Of a stretch of DNA of 64,000 nt, positions 1-11,699 are shown one piece after another. Position 1 is the stretch's first letter; each line of letters begins with the position of its first letter. The translations under genes and the position numbers were made by a program. A model generated the notes under the pieces. It searched no databases. It saw only the letters and a program-made list of their open reading frames with translations, and was not told the DNA's origin. Source of the DNA: Beroe forskalii (lineage: Eukaryota; Ctenophora; Nuda; Beroida; Beroidae); NCBI GenBank assembly GCA_011033025.1, contig WFMF01000229.1, forward strand, positions 62,001-126,000, written 5' to 3'.

Positions 1-1223
1 CACGAGGGCATTGAAATCGCTAAATTGATCGCTACACGAAATATTCAGGGTACACATAATATTATGATTCATTTATTTCCAGTAAAAGGGAAGGCGTGAC
101 AATATGACTCAATACAAAAATTAAATGCGGCCATACTATCATGCCTGAGATTGCGTAATGCTTATGTGATACGTCACTACTCACTAGCCAGTAGACACAT
201 GTAGTATTACAAGAAGATGCATTATATCGTATGTGATCATGATTTTGAATCTTGCAACACAGCACTCAGCTTACAGCTTAATAGTGTGTATAAAGTGCCG
301 TGCAGTGTGGATTGACGTGTTATATATACACTATAATATATTATGATAATCACTGATGATGATGATCTAGTCTGCTTTTGCTTTTCTCATTTCATTTGTC
401 AATTCATTACTTGTGAGGAAAGGAGTTGACCGACAAGCGTGCATTACGGTCATGCGATAATAGTATAATAAGAAATTGTTCTTGCTTTTACTCTTTTATA
501 CAGGAGCAGGAAGACCCGAAATAAAAAACAGCCAATTACTCAGTAAGTACGCTGCTGGCTGCTGAAATAACTGTAGATGGGCACTTTCGCAAATTGAGCT
601 CTTGAAATCATGCGAAACGAGGTGGCCGGAAAGATGCAATAAGAACCATGAAATGCGATAGCATGATATCTAAGGAAATGTAACGCTTAACAATAAATGG
701 AGGCCGTGGTAAAGAAACTCAAAATGTAGCGCGGAACAGCGCGCAACAAAACGAATCGTCGAAACTTCTACGAATTGTGTTGATTGCGCGCGCGTAGAGT
801 TCGCCACATGGATTTGGTCCGATCATTCGCCCACGTGCACGCGCACGTTAGATAAAGCACAAATCAAGAGCCTACATACGCAAACAACAGAAAACAAGAA
901 ATGCACCGGCAGGCACAATTCTTGTACACTCTTTGTCTACAAATATAATGTGAGATTGTTCTCTTTTCTTTATTCATTTTCATTTTTAATTGCAGTGTTT
1001 GAGACTGATTTCTAGTCTAATACAGTCAAGGTGTTACAATTATCCCAACACAGTCACAGAATAGATTCTGAGAGAGAAAGCTTATTAAGCCTTTTGTGAA
1101 TAAAAAGCATAAAAGCATAAAGATTTTTCTAAATCGAGGGGTAAAATTCAATTTATGGACTAGCGTATGGGGGATGTACAGTTTGAGAACTCTATGTACC
1201 GACGAAATTCATTTTAGAATTGA

Positions 1224-2417
1224 GGGGGGGGGGCCAACCTCGAAAAACCCCCTTAAACCCCGAAAAATTAAACCCCTATTTGGCTTTTTTCATATCCACT
1301 TTGGGGTTTTTGGGGGTTTTAATTAGAAGATATTGGGTACCATTTCAAAATAGGGCCAAAAATCCTCAACAAAAAGGGTACCATTTCAGAAAAGTGTCAA
1401 AATTGCTCATCAAAAGTGGTACCATTTTAGAAAAGGGCAAAAAATCCTGTATAAAAATGGTACCATTTCAGAAAAAGGCCAAATATCATCATCAAATATG
1501 GTACCAAAAATCCTCAACAAACATAGTACCATTTCAGATGAGGGTCAAAAATCGTCAACAAAAATGGTACCATTTCAGAAAAGGGCCAAAATTCCTCAAC
1601 AAAAATGGTACCATTTCAGAAAAGGGCCAAAAATCGTCAACAAATATGGTACCATTTCAGATGAGGGTCGAAAATCGTCAACAAAAAATGGTACTATTTC
1701 AGAAAAGGGCAAAAAATCGTCAACAGATATGGTACCATTTCAGAAAAGGGCCAAAAATCCTCAACAAATATGGTACTATTTCAGAAAAGGGTTGAAATTC
1801 CTCAACAAATATGGTACCATTTCAGATGAGGGTCAAAAATCGTCAACAAAAATGGTACCATTTCAGAAAAGGGCCAAAAATCGTCAACAAATATGGTACC
1901 ATTTCAGATGAGGGTCGAAAATCGTCAACAAAAATGGTGCTATTTCAGAAAAGGGCAAAAAATCGTCAACAGATATGGTACCATTTCAGAAGAGGGCCAA
2001 AAATCTTCAATAAATATGGTACCATTTCAGAAAAGGATTGAAATTCCTCAGCAAATATGGTACCATTTCAGAAAAGGGTTGAAATTCCTCAACAAAAATG
2101 GTACCATTTCAGAAAAGGGCCAAAAATCGTCAACAAATATGGTACCATTTCAGATGAGGGCCTAAAATCGTCAACAAAAATGGTACTATTTCAGAAAAGG
2201 GCAGAAAATCGTCAACAGATATGGTACCATTTGAGAGAAAAGCCCTAAAACCACAACTAATGTAGTACCATTTTGTAAGAAAATCGATATTTTCCAACCG
2301 AAAAACGGCTATTTTCATCAGTTTAGCCTCCTTTTACCCCCATAAACCCCGAAAAATTAAACCCCCATTTGCCAATTTTTATATCCACCCGGGGTTTTTC
2401 GAGGTTGCCCCCCCCCC
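1224..2417. mobile_element. MITE-like element with G10/C10 ends filled by a 41 bp satellite
   Basis: The left end is ten G followed by CCAACCTCGAAAAACCCC. The right end is GGGGTTTTTCGAGGTTG followed by ten C, so the termini are inverted repeats. AATTGA stands directly outside both ends (1218-1223 and 2418-2423), a likely 6 bp target duplication. Inside the ends are matching subterminal stretches (CCCCGAAAAATTAAACCCC on both sides) and about 22 copies of a 41 bp unit around ATGGTACCATTTCAG. It is absent from the mate arm at 16623-19271, so it inserted after the two arms were made. Stop-poor frames in several phases (the longest at 1220-1795) are readings of the satellite and not genes. Confidence 0.82.
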
Positions 2418-3191
2418 AATTGAATAGTCAGTGAGAGTAACAAGAACAGATTCTATGTGTCACAATACGAGCCCATTGATAGAAGACGTACTTTCCATCT
2501 AAGGACAAAGGAAGTGTGTTGGATTGGAAATAGGAACTTGATGGCGGTTGAGTTCAATGGAAGTTTGGAAAAGCAATGCGAGAATTGATAAACGACACAG
2601 TCGGAGAACTGATTTGATAACATAAGGCTACGCCTATTGCTAGTTCTTAGGAGATATTGATAAGCTTAGGAAAAAATACGAGGTAAGGGTTCAGGATAGA
2701 GAGGAATCAGGAATATTGGGTACAAGACGCTGCTTTTTCAATAGTCAGGAAACAGTTGGCCATGATTATATGAGAGAGTACTGCCAGTATATTCTCTATG
2801 CCTCTAGCTCTCTGGGTCTAAACTAACCACACATCAAGACATACACCTCTTTTTAAGTAATAAGTACTTGATCGGAAACGACGCGATGTTATAATCGAGC
2901 GTCAATTTATCAGCCCTCTCCAATCTTTGATAACTTGATGATTTTCATGGCACAGTACGTCCAGGTGGTCTCTCTCTGTGCAGTGATTATCCCTAAAAAC
3001 AAGGTATGTCAGTACAGCACGTGTGTGGGGACCATTAGGCAGCACACAGAGGGGGCACAATATCAGGGGAACTTCTAGTTTGAGTTGCCCATCTTAGGAG
3101 GGGAGGGAAGGTTACAGACTGAGAGTGTGTAGTGTGGGGACGCAAAGAGCTGAAGAGAGGGTTACTCAGTGGTTGGGTTCACACTAAGGGA

Positions 3192-3464
3192 TCAGGAGCA
3201 GGGGTCATAATCCGAAGGGGTGTCACATGGGATTTTTGTATGTTTGTGCATGGTTGTCTTCGAATTTGGTTGGTATTTATACAATGATATATATCGCATA
3301 TAGGTTATTGCTTTGCATCTCTTTGTACCGTTTGGCGTTCTAACCTCTAGTTCTAATTTGTCTTCTTTCAACACACGTGGTGCCAATAAATTGCATAATG
3401 CATGTTTCTTTGTTTCGTTCGGTTTACGTAAGTATGAAATTGAAAAGATAGCTGAATAAATCAT
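3192..3464 (-). other. Open frame shared by both inverted-repeat arms, function unknown
   Basis: A 90-residue frame containing KEDKLELEVRTPNGTK. The mate arm at 16845-17100 (+) carries the same reading, with the conserved stretches LELEVRTPNGT and YQPNSKTTMHKHT, but a frameshift near 16950 breaks it into two overlapping frames. I do not recognise the family. Sequence identity alone could keep such a frame open, because the two arms share most bases. No promoter, intron or neighbouring gene supports expression. It could be a relic of a coding part of the repeat. Confidence 0.25.
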
Positions 3465-3694
3465 AAGATGTTATACTGGCACCCACAACAACTGCTCTTT
3501 CTCATCCAACACGTGTGTATAACAGGTCTTTAAGTGTGTACAGAGTGAAGTACAGATTGTCGATCTAAAGATATTATAATGAGGTAATGGATGGAATAAA
3601 AGAAAGGCCATAATAATAGCTGTGAATGGCACACGGCAGACTTAACAACAGATAACTAATTATTAACTGGTAATTGGTAGACAATAATTGAGAA

Positions 3695-5306
3695 CTCCTA
3701 TATAAACAATGTCATTGAATTTCGAAAGCAAACTTAGTGCGCGGCTCAATTTTTGAGAGGGTGAGTTGTTTTTAAAGAGTTACGGCCCTAAGATAGTGAT
3801 AGTCGGAAGGAAAAAGGAACGGTCTAGTTACTGTCTATTTTAGAATGGAACTGAAAAAGAATAGGAAATAATGATAAATGGAATAGACAAACGGTGCTGA
3901 AATATGAAAATAATAGAAAATGGGTGGAATAGGATTAAATTGGCTAAGATATGGAGAGGCACGGAAAAGAACACGAATAATAAACACTGGTAAGTTAAAT
4001 GTCATACACGTGTGATCAATTTGCTCCTATATAAACAATGTCATTGAATTTCGAAAGCAAACTTAGTGCGCGGCTCAATTTTTGAGAGGGTGAGTTGTTT
4101 TTAAAGAGTTACGGCCCTAAGATAGTGATAGTCGGAAGGAAAAGGAACGGTCTAGTTACTGTCTATTTTAGAATGGAACTGGAAAAGAATAGGAAATAAT
4201 GATAAATGGAATAGACAAACGGTGCTGAAATATGAAAATAATAGAAAATGGGTGGAATAGGATTAAATTGGCTAAGATATGGAGAGGCACGGAAAAGAAC
4301 ACGAATAATAAACACTGGTAAGTTAAATGTCATACACGTGTGATCAATTTGCTCCTATATAAACAATGTCATTGAATTTCGAAAGCAAACTTAGTGCGGC
4401 TCAATTTTTTGAGAGGGTGAGTTGTTTTTAAAGAGTTACGGCCCTAAGATAGTGATAGTCGGAAGGAAAAAGGAACGGTCTAGTTACTGTCTATTTTAGA
4501 ATGGAACTGAAAAAGAATAGGAAATAATGATAAATGGAATAGATAAACGGTGCTGAAATATGAAAATAATAGAAAATGGGTGGAATAGGATTAAATTAGC
4601 TAAGATATGGAGAGGCACGGAAAAGAACACGAATAATAAACACTGGTAAGTTAAATGCCATACACGTGTGATCAATTTGCTCCTATATAAACAATGTCAT
4701 TGAATTTCGAAAGCAAACTTAGTGCGCGGCTCAATTTTTTTGAGAGGGTGAGTTGTTTTTTAAAGAGTTACGGCCCTAAGATAGTGATAGTCGGAAGGGA
4801 AAAAGGAACGGTCTAGTTGCTGTCTATTTTAGAATGGAACTGGAAAAAGAATAGGAAATAATGATAAATGGAATAGACAAACGGTGCTGAAATATGAAAA
4901 TAATAGAAAATGGGTGGAATAGGATTAAATTAGCTAAGATATGGAGAGGCACGGAAAAGAACACGAATAATAAACACTGGTAAGTTAAATGCCATACACG
5001 TGTGATCAATTTGCTCCTATATAAACAATGTCATTGAATTTCGAAAGCAAACTTAGTGCGCGGCTCAATTTTTTTTGAGAGGGTGAGTTGTTTTTTAAAG
5101 AGTTACGGCCCTAAGATAGTGATAGTCGGAAGGGAAAAAGGAACGGTCTAATTACTGTCTATTTTAGAATGGAACTGGAAAAAGAATAGGAAATAATGAT
5201 AAATGGAATAGACAAACGGTGCTGAAATATGAAAATAATAGAAAATGGGTGGAATAGGATTAAATTAGCTAAGATATGGAGAGGCACGGAAAAGAACACG
5301 AATAAT
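3695..5306. repeat. ~330 bp satellite, five head-to-tail copies
   Basis: CTCCTATATAAACAATG recurs at 3695, 4024, 4352, 4680 and 5014, giving spacings of 329, 328, 328 and 334 bases. Copies are nearly identical and differ mostly in the length of T and A runs. The last copy stops at about 5306 inside the unit. The array begins exactly where the left inverted-repeat arm ends. Each unit starts with a TATATAA-like box, but no reading frame is shared by all copies. Confidence 0.93.
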
Positions 5307-6028
5307 CTTACATACTACATTACACGCCTACACGAATTGCTGAGGCTTTAGGCTTCTGCTGTAAAATACTTACTTGTGATATGTACACTTCAGTGTGTAC
5401 TGTGTACCATACAATATACATTGTACAACTTGCAATGTCTTGCAGAGTGATTAGGTACTGAGTACGTCTTGCATTGTCAAGTATAGATGCTGGTTATATA
5501 CTGATTACAGCAATATCTATGTTTAGATCTGCCCAAGTTATTGTTATTTGTGACTCTTGCAGGAGTACAAGTGTAATTACACATGCTCCTAGCTTCCTAG
5601 TGCACGCCCATCTCAGTGTATGGATTCGCCTTGAGATGGAGTTTCTAAGTATCAGGAAGTGGAAACTGAGCCTTGCAAAAAATATCGAATTTAATGAGAT
5701 GTACAAGTCAATTAAAATGTGGTGGTTGATTTGTTTACTCTCTATATTCAGACATACAGCCAGTGTAAAACCTAACATCAATCATGGGCCTAGTACGGTA
5801 AACATTGAACAACGTTAGCTGCACTGTGCATTGGATCTTCGTGGCTCCCACTGTTGAGTTAAAATTCTTGAGAAATGTTATATAACGAGTGTGTGATCTT
5901 TATAAGGTAGCGTGTACCGTTAAAGTATGAGATGATAGATTAAATACGCAAATCACTTCGTTGGAATCAACTCTTCAAGTTCAAGTCTTCACACCATGTT
6001 GCTGTAGTCTTGATGTTTAATTAAACGA
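5307..6028. other. AT-rich spacer without a supported gene
   Basis: Frames of 114 and 95 codons overlap here on opposite strands. They show no recognisable domain and no splice context, so I treat them as chance frames. No repeat structure was seen. Confidence 0.5.
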
Positions 6029-6030
6029 TA

Positions 6031-7117
6031 TTATATAACGATCGTTATATAATTCTTGCTCCGATAATTTTCATTATATAACGGATTCAAAAATGGATTT
6101 TAAGGGTCAATTATTAATTTTCATAAGATTTTAAAATTTTCGCAATTTTGGGGTGTGATAATTTTTCCAGGGGTGTGATAACTGTACAGTTATCACACCC
6201 TTCAAAGTACAGTTAACACACCCTTCCAAAAATTATCACACCCCAAAAATTAGAACTTTAGAATTTTCTGATTCGTACTTATTTACTGTGTGAAATCATC
6301 TATCTGAATTTTTAAACAATGCTCTCACTCCCTTGCGATACATCAGTGAATACATATTTACGTTATCTTGTTTTTGTTTCATGTATACTCTCCAGTCGTT
6401 ATAAGAGCCGCGCACCCACGTGCCAGTAAGACCACTTGCTCTCACTCCATTACGATACACCAGTGTATACATTCTATGTTATCTTGTTTTGGTTTCGTGA
6501 GTTTATGTATACTCGTTATATCTTTATATGAGCCGCGCTCTCACGTGCCACAGGGACCACTTACCCTCACAACATGTCTACATTATGATACACGAGCGTA
6601 TATACATTATATTTCGTTGCTTTGGTGTGATGTTTTCTTGTTTTGGTGTTTTGTATGCTTGTAGTACAGTGTAGAACTACTCGTTGGTGAAATGTAACTT
6701 GTTTGAATGTGCCCGCAATTCGCCAATAAATGTGCGTCAGTTACGACGTTACACACTCACACGGAAAGGATCTTTCTATTTTGTTTCGTCATAGCTTGAG
6801 AAATATTGACGTTGTTATACATTTCAATCGACAAACACTTTATAGTACCAAGTTGAATCAAAAGATATGACCTAAGTTTATGAAGTTATGAAAATTCCGG
6901 ACTTGGTTTTTGTTCATACTTTCTTTGGCAAATTTAAATTTACATAGCCACTCTTTATAAGATAAAATTCGAGGCCACTTCGGAGCTTGATATTTTAAAG
7001 GTCCAATCAATTTCAAGCCCTCTAGTTCAAAGGATTTTTATATTTAAAGGCTTCTAAATTCGCTTTCTTTTTTGGAAAACCAGTGTAAATTTCCGTCCGT
7101 TTCTCACGTTATATAAT
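6031..7117. mobile_element. Palindrome-rich nonautonomous element, copy 1
   Basis: It starts with TTATATAACGATCGTTATAT, part of a 22 bp perfect palindrome, and ends near 7108-7117 with CGTTATATAA, so its termini are short inverted repeats. Copy 2 follows at 7299. The left part carries stacked GTGTGATAA/TTATCACAC palindromes (6151-6245). The middle has diverged tandem units of roughly 115-130 bases with CTCTCACTCCATTACGATAC and GAGCCGCGC...CACGTGCCAG. Short frames inside (for example 6368-6664) are readings of these units. Confidence 0.7.
6171..6200. repeat. 30 bp perfect palindrome
   Basis: GGGTGTGATAACTG and its complement meet at a central TGTACA with no spacer. It sits among further copies of the same half-site in both orientations between 6151 and 6245. 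In the second element copy the matching palindrome is 26 bp (7440-7465). Confidence 0.9.
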
Positions 7118-7122
7118 AGATT

Positions 7123-7289
7123 AATCAAACACCCTAAGGATACGTTTATATCAATTATCACACTCGCCTTCGGCTCGAGTGATAATTGGAATTATTGCAC
7201 TCGCCTTCGGCTCGAGCAATAATTCGAATTATCACACTCGCTTCGCTCGTGTGATAATTCATATAAACGTATCCTAAGGGTGTTTGATT
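7123..7289. repeat. Cloverleaf-type palindrome: closing stem plus three hairpins (copy 1)
   Basis: The closing stem pairs 7123-7151 with 7261-7289 (28 of 29 positions). Inside it three hairpins stand side by side: about 7152-7188, 7189-7225 and 7226-7260. Each has an AATTAT-type stem and a CTCGCCTTCGGCTCG or CTCGCTTCGCTCG tip; the first two have a 2-base bulge. No tRNA box, anticodon arm or CCA end fits, so it is not a tRNA gene. Confidence 0.88.
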
Positions 7290-7298
7290 ATCCTATAT

Positions 7299-8580
7299 TA
7301 TATAACGATCGTTATATAATTCTTGCTCTGATAATTTTTGTTATATAACGGCTTCAAAAATGGAGTTTAGGGGTCAGCTAATAATCTTCATAAGATTTTA
7401 AAATTTTCGAAATTTTGGGGTGTGATAATTTTTCCAGGTGTGTGATAACTGTACAGTTATCACACCCCTCAAAGAACAGTTATCACACCATTGAAAAGTT
7501 ATCACACCCCAAAAATCAAAACTTTAGAATTTTGTTATTCGTAATTATTTACTATGTCAAATCATTTCAATCTGACTTTAAGTCAATCCTCTCACTCCAT
7601 TACGATACACCAGTGTATACAATATACATCTTATGTTATCTTTTTTATGCATTCACCATTCACGTTAGTCATTATATGAGCCGCGCCCGCACGTGCCAGT
7701 AAAGCAGTAAGACCACTTGATCTAAATCAATACACCAGTGTATACATATTGAGTTTATGTATACTTGTTTGTCAGTATATGAGCCGCGCACCCACGTGCC
7801 AGTAAGACCACTTGCTTTCACTCCATTACGATACATCAGTGTATACGTATTACGTTATCTTGTTTTGGTTTCATAAGTTTATGTATACCTTGTTTGTCAA
7901 ATTATATGAGCCGCGCACCCACGTGCCAGTAAGACCACTTGCTCTCACTCCATTACGATACAACAGTGTATACATAGTATGTTATCTTGTTTTGGTTTCA
8001 TGAGTTTATGTATACTTGTTGGTCATTATATGAGCCGCGCACCCACGTGCCAGTAAGACCACTTGCTCTCACTCCATTAGGATACATCAGTGTAGCAGTG
8101 TATACATTTATTTTGTTATCTTGTTTTGGTTTCATGAGTTTATGTATACCCGGTAGTCGATATATCAACCGTGCACCTACTTACCCTCACTACAATTTGC
8201 CTATAATAAATATGCATCCGTTACGGCGTTACACACTTACACGGAAATGATCTTTCAATTTTGTTTTGATGTTGCTATACTTTTCAATCGACGATCACTT
8301 TTATAGTACCTTGGAATCGAAAGATATGAGCAAAGTTTATAAAGATTCCGGATTTACATTTTATTCATACTTTGAAGGCAAATTTAAATATACATAGCCA
8401 CTCTTCATCATCTAATCTAAGATTCCTGGCCAATCTTGATATTTTCCTAAATAAATTTCAGGCCCTATTCTCTTTAGCTCAAAGGATTTTTATATTTAAA
8501 AGCTTCTAAATTTGTTTTTTTTCATTGGAAAAACCAGTGTAGATCTCCGCCCGTTTCTCACGTTATATTATATTATATAA
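7299..8580. mobile_element. Palindrome-rich nonautonomous element, copy 2
   Basis: It repeats the 6031-7117 element from the TTATATAACGATCG start through the GTGTGATAA palindromes to a CGTTATAT end near 8577. It is longer because it holds about five of the internal GAGCCGCGC...CACGTGCCAG units instead of about three. The tandem order element-cloverleaf-element-cloverleaf suggests that the pair was duplicated as a block. Confidence 0.7.
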
Positions 8581-8586
8581 TAGATT

Positions 8587-8753
8587 AATCAAACACCCTG
8601 AGGATACGTTTATATCAATTATCACACTCGCCTTCGGCTCGAGTGATAATTGGAATTATTGCACTCGCCTTCGGCTTGAGCAATAATTCGAATTATCACA
8701 CTCGCTTCGCTCGTGTGATAATTCATATAAACGTATCCTAAGGGTGTTTGATT
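8587..8753. repeat. Cloverleaf-type palindrome, copy 2
   Basis: Nearly identical to 7123-7289: the same closing stem (AATCAAACACCCT...AGGGTGTTTGATT) and the same three hairpins. One stem base differs (CCTGAGG for CCTAAGG) and one loop base differs in hairpin 2. It is followed by TCCTATATTATAAC, which resembles the start of another element copy that is then cut off. Confidence 0.88.
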
Positions 8754-8759
8754 ATCCTA

Positions 8760-10930
8760 TATTATAACTGATACGAGAGAGTTGTAATCAGAAGCTTCCG
8801 AAAATCTTGTGATTATCATCTTCAGCTGAGAGTGAAATACGGAGAGGTGATTAAATGAGTGGTGTCTAGGGAGGGCGAAGGGTGTCGGGTGGGTGGAAGC
8901 TGTGACGAGAAAATCAAATAAAATACTCTGGTTCAGAAACCTCTCCTTGCAATAGATTAGTAACTGCTCAAGTGTGTCATTATATAATATTGAGCTATTG
9001 TGTTGCACCACTTATGCCCTTCATACTCAGCGAAATGAACACCAAAGTTTCATTAGCGTGCTGTCTGAGAGTCTAAGATAGTGGTAATGAGATAAGTACA
9101 AGTTCAGGTCTCGTACGAGTAACAGTCGGCAGAGTTTGACGTCAATATACTAAGATTTTATGAAGTCCATTCGACGCAACTACTTCGCATTTATACATTT
9201 GTCGTTTCTCTAATTTGCAATACATTGCAAATTAGTGGAAACCATTAATTGTGAAATGTGGTCTGAAAAAGACCCCTATTGGGCGGTTGTATCCCGTCTA
9301 TTCAACATTTTTAAAGAATAATTTGAAACAAAGCCAATTTTGGTATTTTATTTTGATGCAAAATTTGTGGTGTGTACTACTACACACTGAGTGTACCTAC
9401 ACGAAATAACTGCCATGTTTTGTACTGTTTGTATACCTCTTGATGTAATACCATAGGACATAGGTATCAACAACGCAATTTGACAGGTGTCAAACGAGGC
9501 TTGACAAATTCTACAGATGTAACCGCTGATTATTTAGTGTGTGATACCAGGAATACTTGACGTCACATACTTTCCCCGAACTACACACGATAGATATAGC
9601 CACAGCCCGGAGGCGCAGGAGTTTACTTTTCAGTGTCTAAACCAGCACTCATGGTATCGGAGTGTAGAGTCTCAGAGGAGCAACAAATTACACTTGGGTG
9701 CTGCGTCTCATATTCAGCCGTACTAGAAAGCGAAATCCGCGTCTTGAGCTGGAATCTGGATGTGTGAAATTTTGAAATATGAAGCTCTAAATCTTACGTT
9801 TTTCATAATCAGTATTAATGATTGATTCATTCATTGAATATGCTATCATGAAGTCTTCTCAAATGCATATTGTAGCGAAATAATTTGACTGATCAATTAA
9901 GTAATTGAGTCTTACTAAAGGAGCGCCGTTTCAGCTAAAGTTTGCTGGTGACCGTAAAGGTTCATAGTGAGGAGAAGCATGAGAGACCTGAAATTTGAAG
10001 TTAAATGGCATACAGTGGATATTTGCCTCTAACACAAATGTGATATTGCATTTCATGTACCTGATGACCTGATGTAACTCTAGACTTTATCGCTACTTTT
10101 CCGAATATAACCCAACAAATCGTAAATATAAGAGTGGGTTTGGCATGCTTTCAAAGACAGCAATTTATGTTACTGACACATGCTTTTCAATAGAGTTCAA
10201 CAAAGAAGTTTGCTGAAAAAATGTTCTTGTTTTGCTAATTAGCATTTAGCATTGATAGTTAATGTAGTTGAATAGAAAGTTATAAATCCGTAGCTTTACA
10301 CTACAGTTCCGTTGCATCACATGAGCTGGTGAAATCATGAGATGTTCCTGTCACATGGTTACACGATACTGTTATAAGTATTCGTCTAGGGGGTCGTGTA
10401 ACTTGATCATCCCAAAGTTTTAATATCCTGCGTAGTCCGTTAGGCGTGTAACATGTAGTTAGTAAGGTGGAATTATCTTACTCAAAGTTTTGGCTGATGA
10501 TAACATCAGCTAGGGGGCAGGGGCTAGGGTATTCATATTCCATATATAAAAATATTCACATCGATAAGCAATATCTTCATAAGTTCGGTTTCTAAATTCT
10601 GTCACTCCTGGTTAATCCTACTTCCAATCTCTCATACTTTCTCCGTGATCAAGGTTAGACTCTCTAAAAGTTGTACCATCTTGACAAAAGTACATCGTGA
10701 TTACAGTATTTGTTACAGTATCATGTGGCCAGAGGGGGGCGGTCGCCTAGTACTACGACATGGCGCAGCCAGTCTCAGTCAGACCGTCTCGTGCAAGCCC
10801 CTGTCGTAGCAGATGATCGAGAGCATAGGTTCATATAACTTGAAAATCACCACCCTTATCCTCCCTAAATTGAAAGTTTATCTTCGGTTTTTTATCTCTG
10901 GTATTTCAATTTTTGAGGTAAAACTTGCTC
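8760..10930. other. AT-rich sequence with no gene seen
   Basis: Only short unsupported frames occur (the longest is 84 codons at 8757-9011, minus). A 26-base hairpin lies at 9211-9236 (CTAATTTGCA...TGCAAATTAG). Otherwise I see no structured repeat. Confidence 0.5.
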
Positions 10931-10937
10931 AACAAGG

Positions 10938-10998
10938 TATCTGATTATTTGAATATCTGATTATTTGAATATCTGAATATCTGATTATTTGAATATTT
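10938..10998. repeat. Short tandem repeat of CTGATTATTTGAATAT
   Basis: About four imperfect copies of a 15-16 bp unit, one of them shortened. Confidence 0.75.
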
Positions 10999-11029
10999 GA
11001 CCAATAAATTTCTAGCAAAAAGATCAAAC

Positions 11030-11690
11030 TTCAAAGGCAGGGGTTTGGGGGCGGCAGCCCCAGAAGCCAGACGTTGAATTGCTGTCTCAATAAGTCAATA
11101 GGATGTTTCCCTCATTTCAGTCTAATTTTAAGTCTACCTTAAGATATTTGATTACATTACACCTTTTTACAAAAAAAGTATCTATAAAAAAGGGTAATGT
11201 TGGGGGTCTGGGAGGCAGCCCCCCAGAAGGCAAACATTTGGAACAAATTACATCTCAGTAAGACTTTTACCGTCATTCAGTCCAGGGGGATGCGACACAG
11301 GCGGCTGCCTCCCCCTTTTTGGACAGGTGATATGAAAATTTTGTTTATTTATTTATAAAATCAGAGCTTTGAGCCAACAAAATAAAACATTAAACTGGTT
11401 TTGGGAGGTTTTGAATGTAACTCGCCGTCCCCTTTTCAGAAATCTGGCTACGCCCCTGATTCAGTCATTCATGTCTAATTTTGATATATTAGCATATCAG
11501 TTCTTTGGTATTATGAGAAATATTTACAGAAACGAAAATAAAACTTATTTTAGGCGGGGCCTGGGATTTGGGAGCGTTAGCTAGTTAGCTCCCAGAAGTC
11601 AGACGTTTGGAGCAAATCGAAACTGGAATTGCCGTCTCAGTATGATATTTGCCCTCATTTCAGTCCAATTTTTCACAGTATCACAATTAA
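11030..11690. repeat. Three diverged direct copies of an older repeat
   Basis: The series GCAGCCCC(C)CAGAAG.CA.ACGTTTGGA...CTCAGTA...CTCATTTCAGTC recurs near 11050, 11215 and 11590. A CAGGCGGCTGCCTCCCC...GGCTACGCCCC stretch at about 11297-11455 is shared with the small element at 17909-17971. The 71-codon frame here has no support. Confidence 0.6.
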
Positions 11691-11699
11691 AATTTGCAC

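Larger units (their letters stand above)
1..3694 (-). repeat. Left arm of a long inverted repeat (mate at 16623-19271)
   Basis: Reading this stretch in reverse complement reproduces 16623-19271. Position 1 (CACGAGGGCATTG) pairs with about 19270, 1080-1095 pairs with about 18230, 3192-3464 with about 16845-17100, and the inner end near 3690 (GACAATAATTGAGAA) with 16623-16640. The arms are clearly homologous but differ by substitutions and insertions: this arm has an extra 1.2 kb element at 1224-2417, and the other arm has about 150 extra bases around 17855-18032. The match begins at the first base of the window, so the repeat may extend further upstream. No intact transposase frame is visible in either arm. 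It is either two opposite insertions of one repeat family or the ends of one very large element. Confidence 0.9.

Noticed and set aside
1220..2318. Overlapping frames of up to 191 codons in several phases
   Set aside because: They are readings of the 41 bp satellite. The same peptide words appear in all phases and the frames overlap each other.
7123..7289. tRNA gene
   Set aside because: The shape is a cloverleaf, but arm lengths, boxes A and B, and an anticodon loop do not fit.
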